In this document: positions 51,157 to 62,860 of the stretch, piece after piece
Layout: each line of letters opens with the position of its first letter
Position numbering within the stretch: position 1 is the first letter of the stretch
Assembly (NCBI GenBank): GCA_040954595.2
Contig: CM082578.2
Span: forward strand, 16,368,001-16,432,000
Direction: 5' to 3'
DNA length: 64,000 nucleotides
Origin: Balanoglossus misakiensis
Lineage: Eukaryota > Hemichordata
Notes under the pieces: generated by a model
Told to the model about the DNA's origin: nothing
Seen by the model: only the letters and a program-made list of their open reading frames with translations
Databases searched by the model: none
Program-made: the position numbers and the translations under genes

Positions 51157-53783
51157 TCACATAATCGCTTCGTCCACCGCCGTTGGAGAACTATCTGTCT
51201 TCAAGTGACCATTGGACTGCCCTGTTTCCATGTCAACCTGAATTTCCTGGTCCTCCAGTGTATGCGCTTCCTTGCGCTTTCCACTGGTTTTCCAGGGTCT
51301 GTTCCTGTGGTGGGATAACACCAATTTCGGATAAGGCATTGCAATAAATATGAAACAGCAAAACATGTTTTTTTGTCCCAGTGATCACAGACATGGGGCA
51401 GAAGTTGTTTGTCCTGTGTCACATGAGAATGTCCTCCCATATAAACTACCCAACCATGCGATATCTCGCAGGTCTGCAGTACCGCCATATTGTATGATAC
51501 CGGAAGTCGAACGACTCGGTACTGACGAGCGCCCCCTGGAAGACCATATCGAAACAAGCCCTTTAACTTACCCGCCAAATGACTCCCCTTCCTCGATTGT
51601 TTCAGGCAGCGTTTTGTTTCTCGTCTCGGGCAGAAACAGTGCCAGCAATCCAGCCAATACTGACGTCACACCCATGATAACGAAGGGCATTGGACCCCAG
51701 TACACGTCGAGTAAAACCACAAAGGGAGATATGATGCTACCAACACGCGCTGACATAGACGACACGCCCATCCCAGCGTTCCTGAAATAAAAGTTACATG
51801 GGAAGTTAGGAAAGGCGCGATTTATAGTATAATGTACCCATATCAATACAGCATTTTCATGTGTCAAATAGATCAGTAGAAATACACACGAATGGTCCCA
51901 TGTTTCCGTCCAACTAGAAGAAGACCAGTGTTTAACAAGGGCGCAGTAGCATCCAAACATTGCATCCCAGGAATTGAGTGAGAACGGCTATGTACTTTTG
52001 AAATTACTATGTACCTCTCCTTAAAATGTAAACCATCTAGGATGTGTGTGTGTGTGTGTTTTTCATTTACCTGACAACAGTTGGGTAGATCTCGGCTCCA
52101 TACACGAAAACAATACTGAACACAGCGGCTATACAGAGTTTTGCTACCATTGCTATGGCAACGGATAGCTCGGTGATTTCTACAGTAATGGAGAGAAATT
52201 AATAATCGGGATAATGAACTTTAATTTATCAATAGAAAGCATCTATGTAAGTTCTCTCAAGATTATATTGTCACATGTGTTTGGCAACGTGTCTGTATAT
52301 CAGTCTTCGGCAACATGGCCCCTACTACTGCAGTTATTACCAATGAAAAACCGTTCGCGTTCACACATATTCACTAACACAGTTGAACTCCATTGGGAGA
52401 GTGTTGTACAGAATAGTCACACTCACCTATCGGCAAACTCAGCAGCAGCGCCGTCCCTCCAACAATGGCAAATCCAGCAAGCGACCAACGTCTCCCGATG
52501 GCGTTCATTAGCCACCATGCCATTAAACATCCTGGAACTTCAACGGCGCCAGCGAGTATAAAGATCACATACGGGTTACTACCCAGCTGATCCGTATTCA
52601 GAGAGATTCCGTAATACACGAAGCTACACGAAAACCTTAAAGATGACCAGATATAAAATGTAACTTTAGTGATCGAAAGAACTGCAGTTCAATTTGCACT
52701 GCACGTCTTTCAACAATATTCCCACATTGTTTGTGCGTACACGTTGCTGTAGCCCGGAGACGCCCGTGTAAAGCCCGCGTCTCCGGGCTAACGTTGCTGT
52801 GAAAATGCAAATGTGTTATTTGATGGAAATATGCATGGCTACTTTCATTCAGTTGTGGCCGACACTCAAGAAGCTGAATATGTTAATTTGTCGGAAGTAC
52901 ACCTGCTGTTCTAATGATATTCAAAGTTTTTGACAGGTGCAAGAATAGGTAGAGATGCCTCTCCTGTTGTTGCCTATCACTATCCAGTTTCCATGCGTTT
53001 CTGATGATTTATAGAAGCTGTTAGTATCAAAAAAGAATACAGCTCGTAATTTTCCTCGTTCGGAAACACTCACCAGTTGAAACACATCAGTAGGGTGTTA
53101 ATGCATAGGTTTCGAGACTTGAAAAGGTCAAATACAGTATACAGGCGTTCCTACGAAAAAAACAATACACTGTTGAACGTTGGAGTTTACTTTCATACAT
53201 ACATGAGAATCAAAGCCATGACGAGAACATTTGATTTTCCGTGGATAATTGTGCCGAGGACTACCCATGCCCTGTTGAGTACATGCATTGGCTGTGGCGA
53301 ATGTGCCTCCTCTTAGTTGCCCGAAGAAACACGCTTTTTAAAAAGTAGACACAAAGATGTGGTAAACCCCTCGCATCAGCACATGACTGACATACAGGGA
53401 TCAGCGTTTCCAGATATTCCAATTCTCCTTCACTTGCCTCATTTTTGGATTCCATGTCCATCTCTTTATCTTTGGCGAACATATTTGGAGGCAGTGTGGT
53501 CTTGTTCATTTTGGCGAATTTCTTGAGAACTCTCTCAGCTTTGTCGTATTTTCCTTTACGCATAAGCCACATCGGGGTCTCCAGAATAAAGCTGCAATAG
53601 ATGCATGCGTGGGAAGTCAAACTTGTATATGTGTGTAAGCGGTTAATATGACATTCTTCACTCATTTCATCGGTGATTATGGACTTGTACGTAGCAGTTA
53701 TTTGGAGCGGGATCGCTCAGCGACAATACAAAACAGAGAGAGAATATGAGATATGTTTTAACTCAAATTGCATCAGAGAGGGG

Positions 53784-53823
<40 letters not shown>

Positions 53824-55595
53824 AAGAGAAAGAGAAAGAGAGAGCGAGACTTACAAAAACGAAGGTAGATAGAAAACCCAAACCAAGCCAGCTACCAACT
53901 GAATCAGTCTCCAATCACCACCGCATAACATAGCAATGACACCAAACACCATGAAAAACACAGAGAACGCCAGATGTATGATAGTTCCAGTCATGGTTCT
54001 GTATTCGTGTCCAACAATTTCCATAACTGCGTAGAGAACAAATAAATATTAAAACTGAAAAAAAATATATTGAAACACATAACAGTGTGAAGTACATAGT
54101 CACACAATTCAAACTAATCTCGCAAAATTATTCTGGGCATCCGACAAAAGCGTAGTCACTTTCTTGTGATGAAGTCCGTATTTCAAAATGCAAATTTTAT
54201 TCAAATTATGAATCTCAATTCTTTTTCACCGATGAATGTTGTTATATTTAAAGAAGGGTCATGATACAGAACTAATTACCCATGACGCAGGAGGTTACCA
54301 ACAACGAATGTGGAAACGCTCCGAGGAAGAATTGTCCGACCACAAAGACTGGATAACTCGGAGCAAACGATGTTGCTATCGCTGTTGCTGTGGCGAGCAC
54401 CATGGTGATGGCATAGATGGGTTTCCTGCCAAAGCTGTGAGGAAATCGCAAGAAATGACAGTTGTTCGTGTGTATTTTCAACCACTCAGTTGCGGACGAG
54501 AAACGTTGATTCTGATCAAATACCAGTACCCATGGGGAAATTTTTACTTAGCTGGCCGCATGTTTCGTTTGAATAATAAAACAAAGGTTATAGCGGATCA
54601 CGATGAAGTCACCCTGGCATCTCACTTACATATCTGAAAGTTGCCCGAAGATGATGACTCCGACAAGATTTCCCAGTGGAACGATGGCCTTCGACAGTTG
54701 TTTCATCCAGTCATGGTTGCATACCAGGTCGTACTGCCAAAGCGAAGAAAACAGAAATGCTCAAGTCTGGGATTTCTGTTCCTTGTTCAGATGAAAAGTC
54801 TGAGTTGAGTGAATGCGATACGGGGGACTGATTTTTTGCATGATAAACATACAATTATCTTTCAAATTCGAAATACTGGGCGTCATAATCCCCAACTTTT
54901 GCTAGTCGTTCGATGGATTATTATTTTAATCGGTTACTTGGCGTGTGCGCGAACAATGGTTGTCCTTTGAATCAACGATGCTGGGCGTATCCCCTTCTTC
55001 TGTATGCTACCACTTGAGATTTTAATGCTGAATATTTGAACTACACGTCCGTTAAAGACGTCAATCAAAACTAAATTTGGCGCTATCTTGAAGGATATCA
55101 GAGGTTTCAATGTTTACGTGTTTACACTATGCAGGACATGTACCATAAAACTTACAGTAAAAATGTTTGCAACGTTAGATGTTCACATCGATAAGATTCT
55201 ACGGCATGACTTACTTCAAAGACGACGGTATTTTCATACCATGTTTTGTCGTACACCCATCCTTGGTCGCAACTGACAGTCTCTTCGCTTCGAGGCGAGC
55301 AGACTTCTTCTGAAACTCCCCGAGAAACGTTGACATCATACCGCCGACATTTTGCCCAAGAAACGTCCCCTCCTTCCAGACTGTAGGGAATGGTGCAGTT
55401 CTTCAGAGGAGACTGGTCGACATAAGTCTGATTGTTGTATACTTTGCAGTAGTGCTCAGCCGAAGCGCTGTAGAAGGTGTTCCCCAGCTGGTAGAAAGCG
55501 GTGCTCCCGCCCACGATCCAAAGAAGGAGATACTGCAGTTTTTGATTCCGACCAAACGGACCAACAGTTTGGATGACTTCTTCGAACCGATTCAT
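51157..55595 (-). CDS. SLC22-family organic ion transporter, gene C, 572 aa
   Basis: Exons (minus, 5' to 3'): 55215-55595, 54630-54733, 54280-54434, 53855-54026, 53438-53591, 53074-53150, 52427-52635, 52071-52179, 51572-51781, 51157-51304; 1,719 nt, frame closed. All introns are GT-AG except intron 5, whose only fitting donor is GAG|GCAAGT (a GC-AG intron). Topology and motifs are those of SLC22: six-Cys loop with three sequons, YDLVCN, FGRKP, ILETPMW, YYGISLNTDQ, EIYPTVVR, LPETRNKTLPET. Arg466 in SSMSARVGS favours an OAT/OCTN-like rather than OCT-like binding site. A tenth exon adds a hydrophilic cytoplasmic tail of about 48 residues ending DEAIM. Sister of gene D: introns and both flanks also match. 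Confidence 0.93.
52741..52800. mobile_element. 40-bp palindromic insertion with 10-bp target-site duplication
   Basis: The core 52751-52790 is an almost perfect hairpin (AGCCCGGAGACGC, short loop, GCGTCTCCGGGCT). It is flanked by ACGTTGCTGT on both sides (52741-52750 and 52791-52800). The paralogous intron of gene D has this decamer only once (59096-59105) and no hairpin, which is what an empty site looks like. Confidence 0.85.
53787..53820. repeat. (GA)n microsatellite in intron 4 of gene C
   Basis: A GA dinucleotide run is followed by imperfect GAGAAA repeats up to the donor of exon 4. The paralogous intron of gene D has a much shorter run (about 60040-60055). Confidence 0.9.
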
Positions 55596-57543
55596 TTTGT
55601 CCACCCAACCTGTAAATCAGTGCACGATAATAAAAAACTGTCTACAGGTCCTTCTACATGGACAAACAACGCCAAAGTGATTTCGCAGAGACAGGTGGAT
55701 TGACAGCAGGTGCTTGCGTTGTAGGATTTATGGATAGATCGTATCTCTTGTGTCAACCTGTCACTTTCTGTACCTATATAATGACACACTCCTTTTAATC
55801 AGTGTGCCAGGCCGATATCAAGAGAATAGCGCCACCACCCGCGCTTCAACTGCAGAGAACGGTTTTCTGCAAGGAAACTACAAACGATTCCAAATTGACA
55901 AAAGGGTATTGAGGGACAATTTAATTTGACCGAGGGTATCTTTGTTTTGTAGAAAAACGTTAATGCAAAACAAATTAATGTCGATCAGTAAGTGGCATAG
56001 GAGATGGAGAAATAGTTGGTAGGTAACTGAATCTATACATGTACTGAATAATTACCCAAACTTACCCCTCCCCCGAATGGATTTCAAAGCGAAAGAATTG
56101 GTGTCAAGAGGTCCCGATATTTATACATTTGTACTTCACTGAAGACCAAAGTTCATAAGACCCCAGACGAAACATATTTAATACATTGCAAACTCTGCAG
56201 TCAGTCTTGAGTTCACTCGTATATGGACTGGCATTTACATGTTCTTTAGACAAAATATTTTCTGTCCACGTCTGTTTTTTACACGTAAGAGTGTTGGTCT
56301 TGTGGTGTTTTTAAAATATTGGGGGGGGGGGGTGTAAATGAAAGTGGTCTAACTGCCTGATACCATCAGACAGTAGAGACCGATTTATCCCACACTCTCT
56401 ATCCCACACTCCCAGCAGCCAGGAGTGTGAGAAAAGCAAGTACTACTCTGAGAATGGAAAACTTTGGAGACAACGTTTCAGCATAATACTCGTTTTAATG
56501 TCTGCGGCTGCCGGTTGCCATGGCTTTGGTCAGGACATTACTTTCACGCAGATCAAACCGTTTTCACAGAAAAATGTCGTAAAGTAAAACAGTCACGTAC
56601 ATTTTGCGGCCTTGAACCTCCCCCCTCCCAATGCCGGCCGCCTCGTTGAGGTCAAATTCATCTGATATTATTGTAGTAAACTTACCCTAGAAGGCGGCTA
56701 GTGAAAATTGTTGAGACCAGACTCGCTTATACTGCCCACGGTTCGTTACAAAGCTCTTCACTGACGCGCCCTCAACCGTTTAGCAAAGGAGAAGCCTCAT
56801 ATGGTGTTGTTTAGCGGGCACACACACAAACAATCAAACCATAAGGGGCTGTGAGAGAGTCTATCGTGACCGCCCCAGTCACTGGACCATGCCACTTGTC
56901 GTTGGAATTCTTTGAGATGTCGAAATACTCAATGCTGATCCGAAACTGCCACCCGCACTCAACGACTAATGAAAAACCATCTGTTATAGTATTAGAAGTA
57001 GGCTGCAGCCGGATATTGATACGCCGGGATATTTTAACTACGTAGACTACGATGGGAAAGAGCATATTTTCTGTTTGTTCAGTTCCTTAGCGGAATGTCA
57101 GGTCAATTCACCCAAAAGTATCCGCCGCCTTTACCTCAAGTTGTTAGGGGTGAGGGAGGGGGATTTATAATGCAAGTGTGTAGCATTTTGTCCTGAATAC
57201 ATATATTATGTATACTGTATATATTTGAGTACGTGCCAGTGGGAATAACATGTTACAGTGGTTTGTCAAACAACTACACTCATTTCCCGACAAAGAACCA
57301 ATAGAAAGGATATTATAAAGAGGAGAAAAATATTCCTCGGTCGGGAATTGCCGCTTCTACTTTTTCTTAGTTCTGTCGATGATGGCGATCTTTAGTTTTC
57401 CTTTAAAAGAGTTGAAATGTGGCCCTTTTGCAATTGTTTTGCACTAAAACCTAAAAGTTATATGTGAAGCAAAACAAAAAACTTTTCCCCGCCTACAACT
57501 TCCACACTTCATCTCAAACATATGACACTTTCTCGGGGCCTGT
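55596..57543. other. Spacer between genes C and D with duplicated upstream DNA
   Basis: No gene. The stretch about 55950-56640 matches the DNA upstream of gene D (about 62060-62860) in the same order: AACGTTAATGCAAAACAAA, AAGAATTGGTGTC.../GGTGTCAA, TTTTACACGTAAGAG, GTGTAAATGAAAGTGGTC and CACGCAGATCAAACCG. It is the upstream half of the segmental duplication that created genes C and D, and probably includes promoter sequence. A G-run lies at about 56320. Confidence 0.7.
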
Positions 57544-60500
57544 TTACATAATTGCTTCGTCCACTTCCGTTGGAGAACTATCTGTCTTCAAGTGACCATT
57601 GAACTGCCCAGTTTCCCCAAAGTCCATGTCAACCTGAATTTGCTTGTCCACCAGTGTATGCGCTTCCTTGCGCTTTCCACTAGTTTTCCAGAGTCTGTTC
57701 CTGCGGTGGGATTTCGGATGAAGCATTGCAAGAAATATAAAAGAGCAAAATATGTTTTTTCTTGCAGTGTAATTGCAAGTGTTCGCAGATTTTGACCAGT
57801 ATAGGGCAGAAATTCAAGATTTGTCGTGTGTCACATGAGAATGACCTCCCATATAAACTGCTATAGCCACGTGAGATCTCGTTGAGTTCGGGAAAATGAC
57901 TACATTGCATTTGGGACTGGGATAGAAATGAAATAGCGCCCCCATATCGAATCAAGCCCTTTAACTTACCCGCCAAATGACTCTCCTTCCTCCAATGTTT
58001 CAGGCAGTGTCTTGTTTCTCGTCTCTGGCAAAAACAGTGCCAGCAATCCGGCCAATATTGAAGTCCCGCCCATGATGACGAAGGGCATCGGACCCCAGTA
58101 CACGTTGAGTAAGAAAACGAAGGGAGATATCGTGCTACCAACACGCGCTGACATAGAAGACACGCCCATCCCAGAATTCCTGAAATAAAAGTTACATGGG
58201 AAGTTAGGAAAGGGACTCCCCTGTTTTCCGTCAAAGTAGAAGAAACCCATGCAGTGGGCGCAATACTTATTTTGTAGAATTCAGACATTTCCATATAGAT
58301 CATAGGAATTGAGGTAGAAGGAAATGTACGTTTGGAATTACTGTGTACCTCTCCTTAAAAATTTAGTCATCTAGGATGTTTTTCCATTTACCTGACAACA
58401 GTTGGGTAGATCTCGGCTCCATACACGAAAACAATAGTGAAGACTGCGGAAATACACAGTTTTCCCACCATTGCTACGGCAACGGACAGCTCGGTGATTT
58501 CTAATGGAGAGAAATTAATAAATCGGGATGATGAACTTTAGTTTATCAATATCCATGTAGGTTTTCTGAAGATTATATTGTCACATGTGTTTTGTATTGT
58601 GAGCTTTCTTCAGTCTTCGGCAACATGGTAGTACTCCCCTACTGCAGTTATTGCCAATGAAAGACCGTTCGCGTTCACACATATTCACTAACACAGTTGA
58701 ACTCCACACATTGGGAGATTGCCATACAGTATAGTAACGCTCACCTATCGGCAAACTCAGCAGCAGCCCCGCCCCTCCAACAATGGCAAATCCAGAAAGC
58801 GACCAACGTCTCCCGATGGCGTTCATCATCCACCAGGCAAGAAAAGACCCTGGAAATCCAACGGCGCCAGCGAGTAGAAAGGTTACGTAAGGGTTACTAC
58901 CCAGCTGATCCGTATTCAGAGAGATTCCGTAACCTACGAAGCTGACCGAAAACCTTAAATATGACCGGATATACAATATAACTTTAGTGATCGAAAGAAC
59001 TACAGTTTCACTTGCACTGCGGTCATTTTCAACAATATTTCCCAGACCACATTTCCATAATCTAAGATCAAGTCTGTATGCTTCTTTGTGCGTACACGTT
59101 GCTGTATGGGAAATGGGCCGATTTAACGACACTCAAGAAGCTGAATATGTTAATTTGTCGCAAGTACACCTGCTGTTCTAATGATATTCAAAAGTGTTTT
59201 TGACAGGTGCAAGAACAGCAAAGACGCCTCTCCTGTTTTTGCATGTCACGTTTCAGTGAAGCATTTGAAATTTATTGGACTCTGAAACTTCTAGCCAGAT
59301 CCATTGCGTTTCTGATGATCTATAGAAGATGTTAGTATCCAAAAAGAACACAGCTCATAATTCTTTCTCGTCCGGAAATACTTACCAGTTGAAAGACATC
59401 AGTAGGGTGTTAATGCATAGGTTTCGAGTCTTGAAAAGGTCAAATACAGTATACTTGCGTTCCTACGAGAAAATAACAAATGATTTTTAAAAAAACATGT
59501 CTTGTTTACTAGCGCTGTCCTTGATAATGTGCCTACTCGTGGTTGCCCGATGAAACGCGCGTTTAAAAAGTAGACACAAAGATGTGCCGATCCCCGCGAA
59601 TTGGCACCTGATGACAGGAATTCGCGTTTCCAGTAATTCTACTTTACTTGCCTCATCCTTGGGTTCCATGTCCATCTCTTTGTCTTTGGCGAACATATTT
59701 GGAGGCAGTGTGGTCTTGTTCATTTTGGCGAATTTCTTGAGAACTCTCTCGGCTTTATCGTATTTGCCTTTACGCATAAGCCACATCGGGGTCTCCAGAA
59801 TAAAGCTGCAAAAGATACATGCGTGGTGGAATAAAGAACATATATACTCTGTAGGAAGTCAAGTTTTGTATTTGTGTACCGGTATACGCGGTCAATATGA
59901 TTGTCCGGTCAAAAAGTAGTGCTTGGGATGGCGCACATTCTTCACAAATATCACTGGTACGTGATTATCGCCTTGTACTTAGCTCAGTGGCAATTCAAAA
60001 CAGAGAGAATATGAGAATATTTTGACTCGAATTACATCTGAGAGAGAGAGAGAGAAAATGACTTACAAAATCGAAGGTAGACTGAAAACCCAAATCAAGC
60101 CAACTACCAACTGACTCAATCTCCAATCACCACCGCATAACATAGCAATGACACCAAACACCATGAAATACACAGCGAACGATACATGTATGATAGTTCC
60201 AGTCATGGTTCTGTATTCCTGTCCAACAATTTCCATAACTACGTAGAGAACAAATACATATTAAAACTGAAAAATCACATTGAAACACATAAGAGTGTGA
60301 AGTACATAGTCACAAAATTCAAACAAATCTCGCATAATTATTCTGGACATCCGACTAAAGTGTAGTCATTTTCTCGTGATAAAGTCCGGATTACAAAATG
60401 AAACATGAATAGAAGCCAGCAAATTTAAAGCTAATTCTGATTATGATATAACCTATTTATCACCGATGAATGTTGTTGAGTGACGCATGCACCATAAGAA

Positions 60501-62005
60501 GGCGCACGAACTATTTACCCATGACACTGGACGTTACCAACAACGAATGCGGAAACGCTCCGAGGAAGAATTGTCCGACCACAAAGACTGGATAACTCGG
60601 AGCAAACGATGTTGCTAACGCTGTTGCTGTGGCGAGCACCATGGTGATGACGAAGATGGGTTTCCTGCCAAAGCTGTGAGGAAATTGCACCAAATGACAG
60701 TTGTTCGTGTGTATTTTGAACCACTCAGTTGCGGACGAGAAACGTTGATACTGATCAAATACCAGTACCCATGGGGAAATTTTAATTTTAATTAGCTGGC
60801 CGCATGTTTCGTTTGAATTATAAAACAAAGGCAACGCAAAATCATGCATGTAAGCTTAATAAACATTGGGAATTTCTTTGATGGACAATATATTGTTCGC
60901 ACACCCATGGCACAACCATGCGATAAACACGGATAGCGGATGACGATGAAAGTGCTCCTACAAACATACATCAGACAAGTCACCCTGGCATCTCACTTAC
61001 AAATCTGAAAGTTGCCCGAAGATGATGACTCCGACAAGATTTCCCAGTGGAACGATGGCCTTCGTCAGTTGCTTCATCCAGTCGTGGTAACATACCAGGT
61101 CGTACTGTCAAGGCGAATATAACGGAAATATTTACTTCATTAACTGGAATTGGCTCAGTCTGCGATTGGTGTTTTGCTATTGTTTAGCAATAAAAAAAAT
61201 TCTATATCGTTCGATTGGCGATTAATTTAATCAACTATATGGCGTGAGGGCTATCAATCAGTCGACTCATTCGAATCAACGATAAGCGTATACATATGCT
61301 TCAACTATGCTACCACTCGAGATTGTGTTTGAAATGTTGAATATTTACAAGGCGGGTGTCGACAGGAGTGTCACGTGATTATTTCTCTGTCGGTTCAAGA
61401 CTGGATATGCTGAACAATGATCCTCTTTTAAGGATGTACATTCGTCAAAAACAGGCCTACGTGTAACTTACACTGAAGTTTCACATCAACTGATTAGGAA
61501 TCAGTGAGATTCAAATAGTAGTCGTTCTAACAGACGCATGCAAGACATGTACCATTAAACTTACTGTAAAAAATACTTGCAACGTTAGAATTTCACATCA
61601 ATAAGATGTTACGGCATGACTTACTTCGAAGACGACGGTATTTTCATACCACGTTTTATCATAGACCCATCCTTGGTCACAACTGACAGTCTCCTCGCTT
61701 CGAGGAGAGCAGACTTCTTCTGAAACTCCCCGAGAAACGTTGACATCATACCGCCGACATTTCGCCCAAGAAACGCCCCCTCCTTCAAGAGTGCAGGGAA
61801 TGGTGCAGTTCTTCAGAGGAGACTGGTCGACATAAGTCTGATTGTCGTATACTTTGCAGTAGTGTTCAGCCGAAGCGCTGTAGAAGGCGTTTCCCAGCTG
61901 GTAGAATGCGGTGCTTCCGGCCGTGATCCAAAGGATGATACACTGCAGTTTTTGATTCCGACCAAACGGACCAACAGTTTGGATGACTTCTTCGAACCGA
62001 TTCAT
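57544..62005 (-). CDS. SLC22-family organic ion transporter, gene D, 575 aa
   Basis: Exons (minus, 5' to 3'): 61625-62005, 61001-61104, 60519-60673, 60067-60238, 59652-59805, 59386-59462, 58745-58953, 58392-58500, 57970-58179, 57544-57700; 1,728 nt, frame closed. As in gene C, intron 5 starts with GC (GAG|GCAAGT), the other introns are GT-AG, and a tenth exon encodes a hydrophilic tail ending DEAIM. Start is MNRFEEV. It has the same SLC22 hallmarks: loop Cys and three sequons, YDLVC, FGRKP, ILETPMW, YGISLNTDQ, LPETRNKTLPET, and Arg466 in SSMSARVGS. Exon 7 has diverged from the B/C pair (for example MMNAIGRRW instead of LMNAIGRRW). Substrate unknown; family members move organic cations, anions or zwitterions such as carnitine across the plasma membrane. 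Confidence 0.93.
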
Positions 62006-62860
62006 TTTGAGGAATCCCAATGGCAAAAGAGATTTCTCTGAGAATTATCTACAGAAGAAAAAAAACGTTAATGCAAAACAAATGCAATTCGGAAAGTGGC
62101 ATAGAGATGGAGAAATAGTTGATAGGTAACTTATACCTTAGGCCTACTGGACAATTGGCCAAATACACCCCCGACCGCCGAGATTTCAGGGCTAAGCAGT
62201 TGGTGTCAAAAGGTCCCGATCACTCATTGGTTGAAACCAGGCCATGATATAAAAATGACAAAAAGTGAAACGTTTCAATGTAAATGTTATACATCATGCC
62301 TTATCTTGTATTATTCACAAGGACTTCTGTCATTTTAGGCGCCCAGCAAATGACCTTTGATGCCAACGAGAGGACAGAGAGCCTTGATAACGAAGTGAGG
62401 CGATTCGCTGAAAATGTATACTTTGCTGAATACCAAAGTTTATAAGACTCCAGACGAAACATATTTATCATGTTTACTATTGCAAACACGTACACTGCAG
62501 TGTGTCTTGAAGACGAACTTAAATATCCATCGAGTGCACTCGTATATGAACTGGAAATTACGTGCTCTGTGACAAAATATTCCTGTCAACGTCTGCTTTT
62601 TACACGTAAGAGTTTTGGTCTTGTGGTGTTTTTGGCATATTTGGGGGAGGGTGTAAATGAAAGTGGTCTAACTGCCTGATACCATCGTGTCGTATGTTTT
62701 ATAGTTCATAGATACACATATTATGGAGACAAGCTCTGCTTCTTCTTTCACGCAGATCAAACCGTTTTTACAGACAAATATCGTAAAGTAAAACACGTCC
62801 AAGTTACAGCCATCTTACGGCATTGAACCTTCCCCCCTCCCAATGTCGGGAGACACTACT
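62006..62860 (-). promoter_or_regulatory. Upstream region of gene D, paralogous to that of gene C
   Basis: Collinear blocks shared with 55950-56640 run through this interval. No TATA box could be assigned. Conservation of blocks between the two copies reflects recent duplication and is not by itself evidence of function. Confidence 0.5.
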
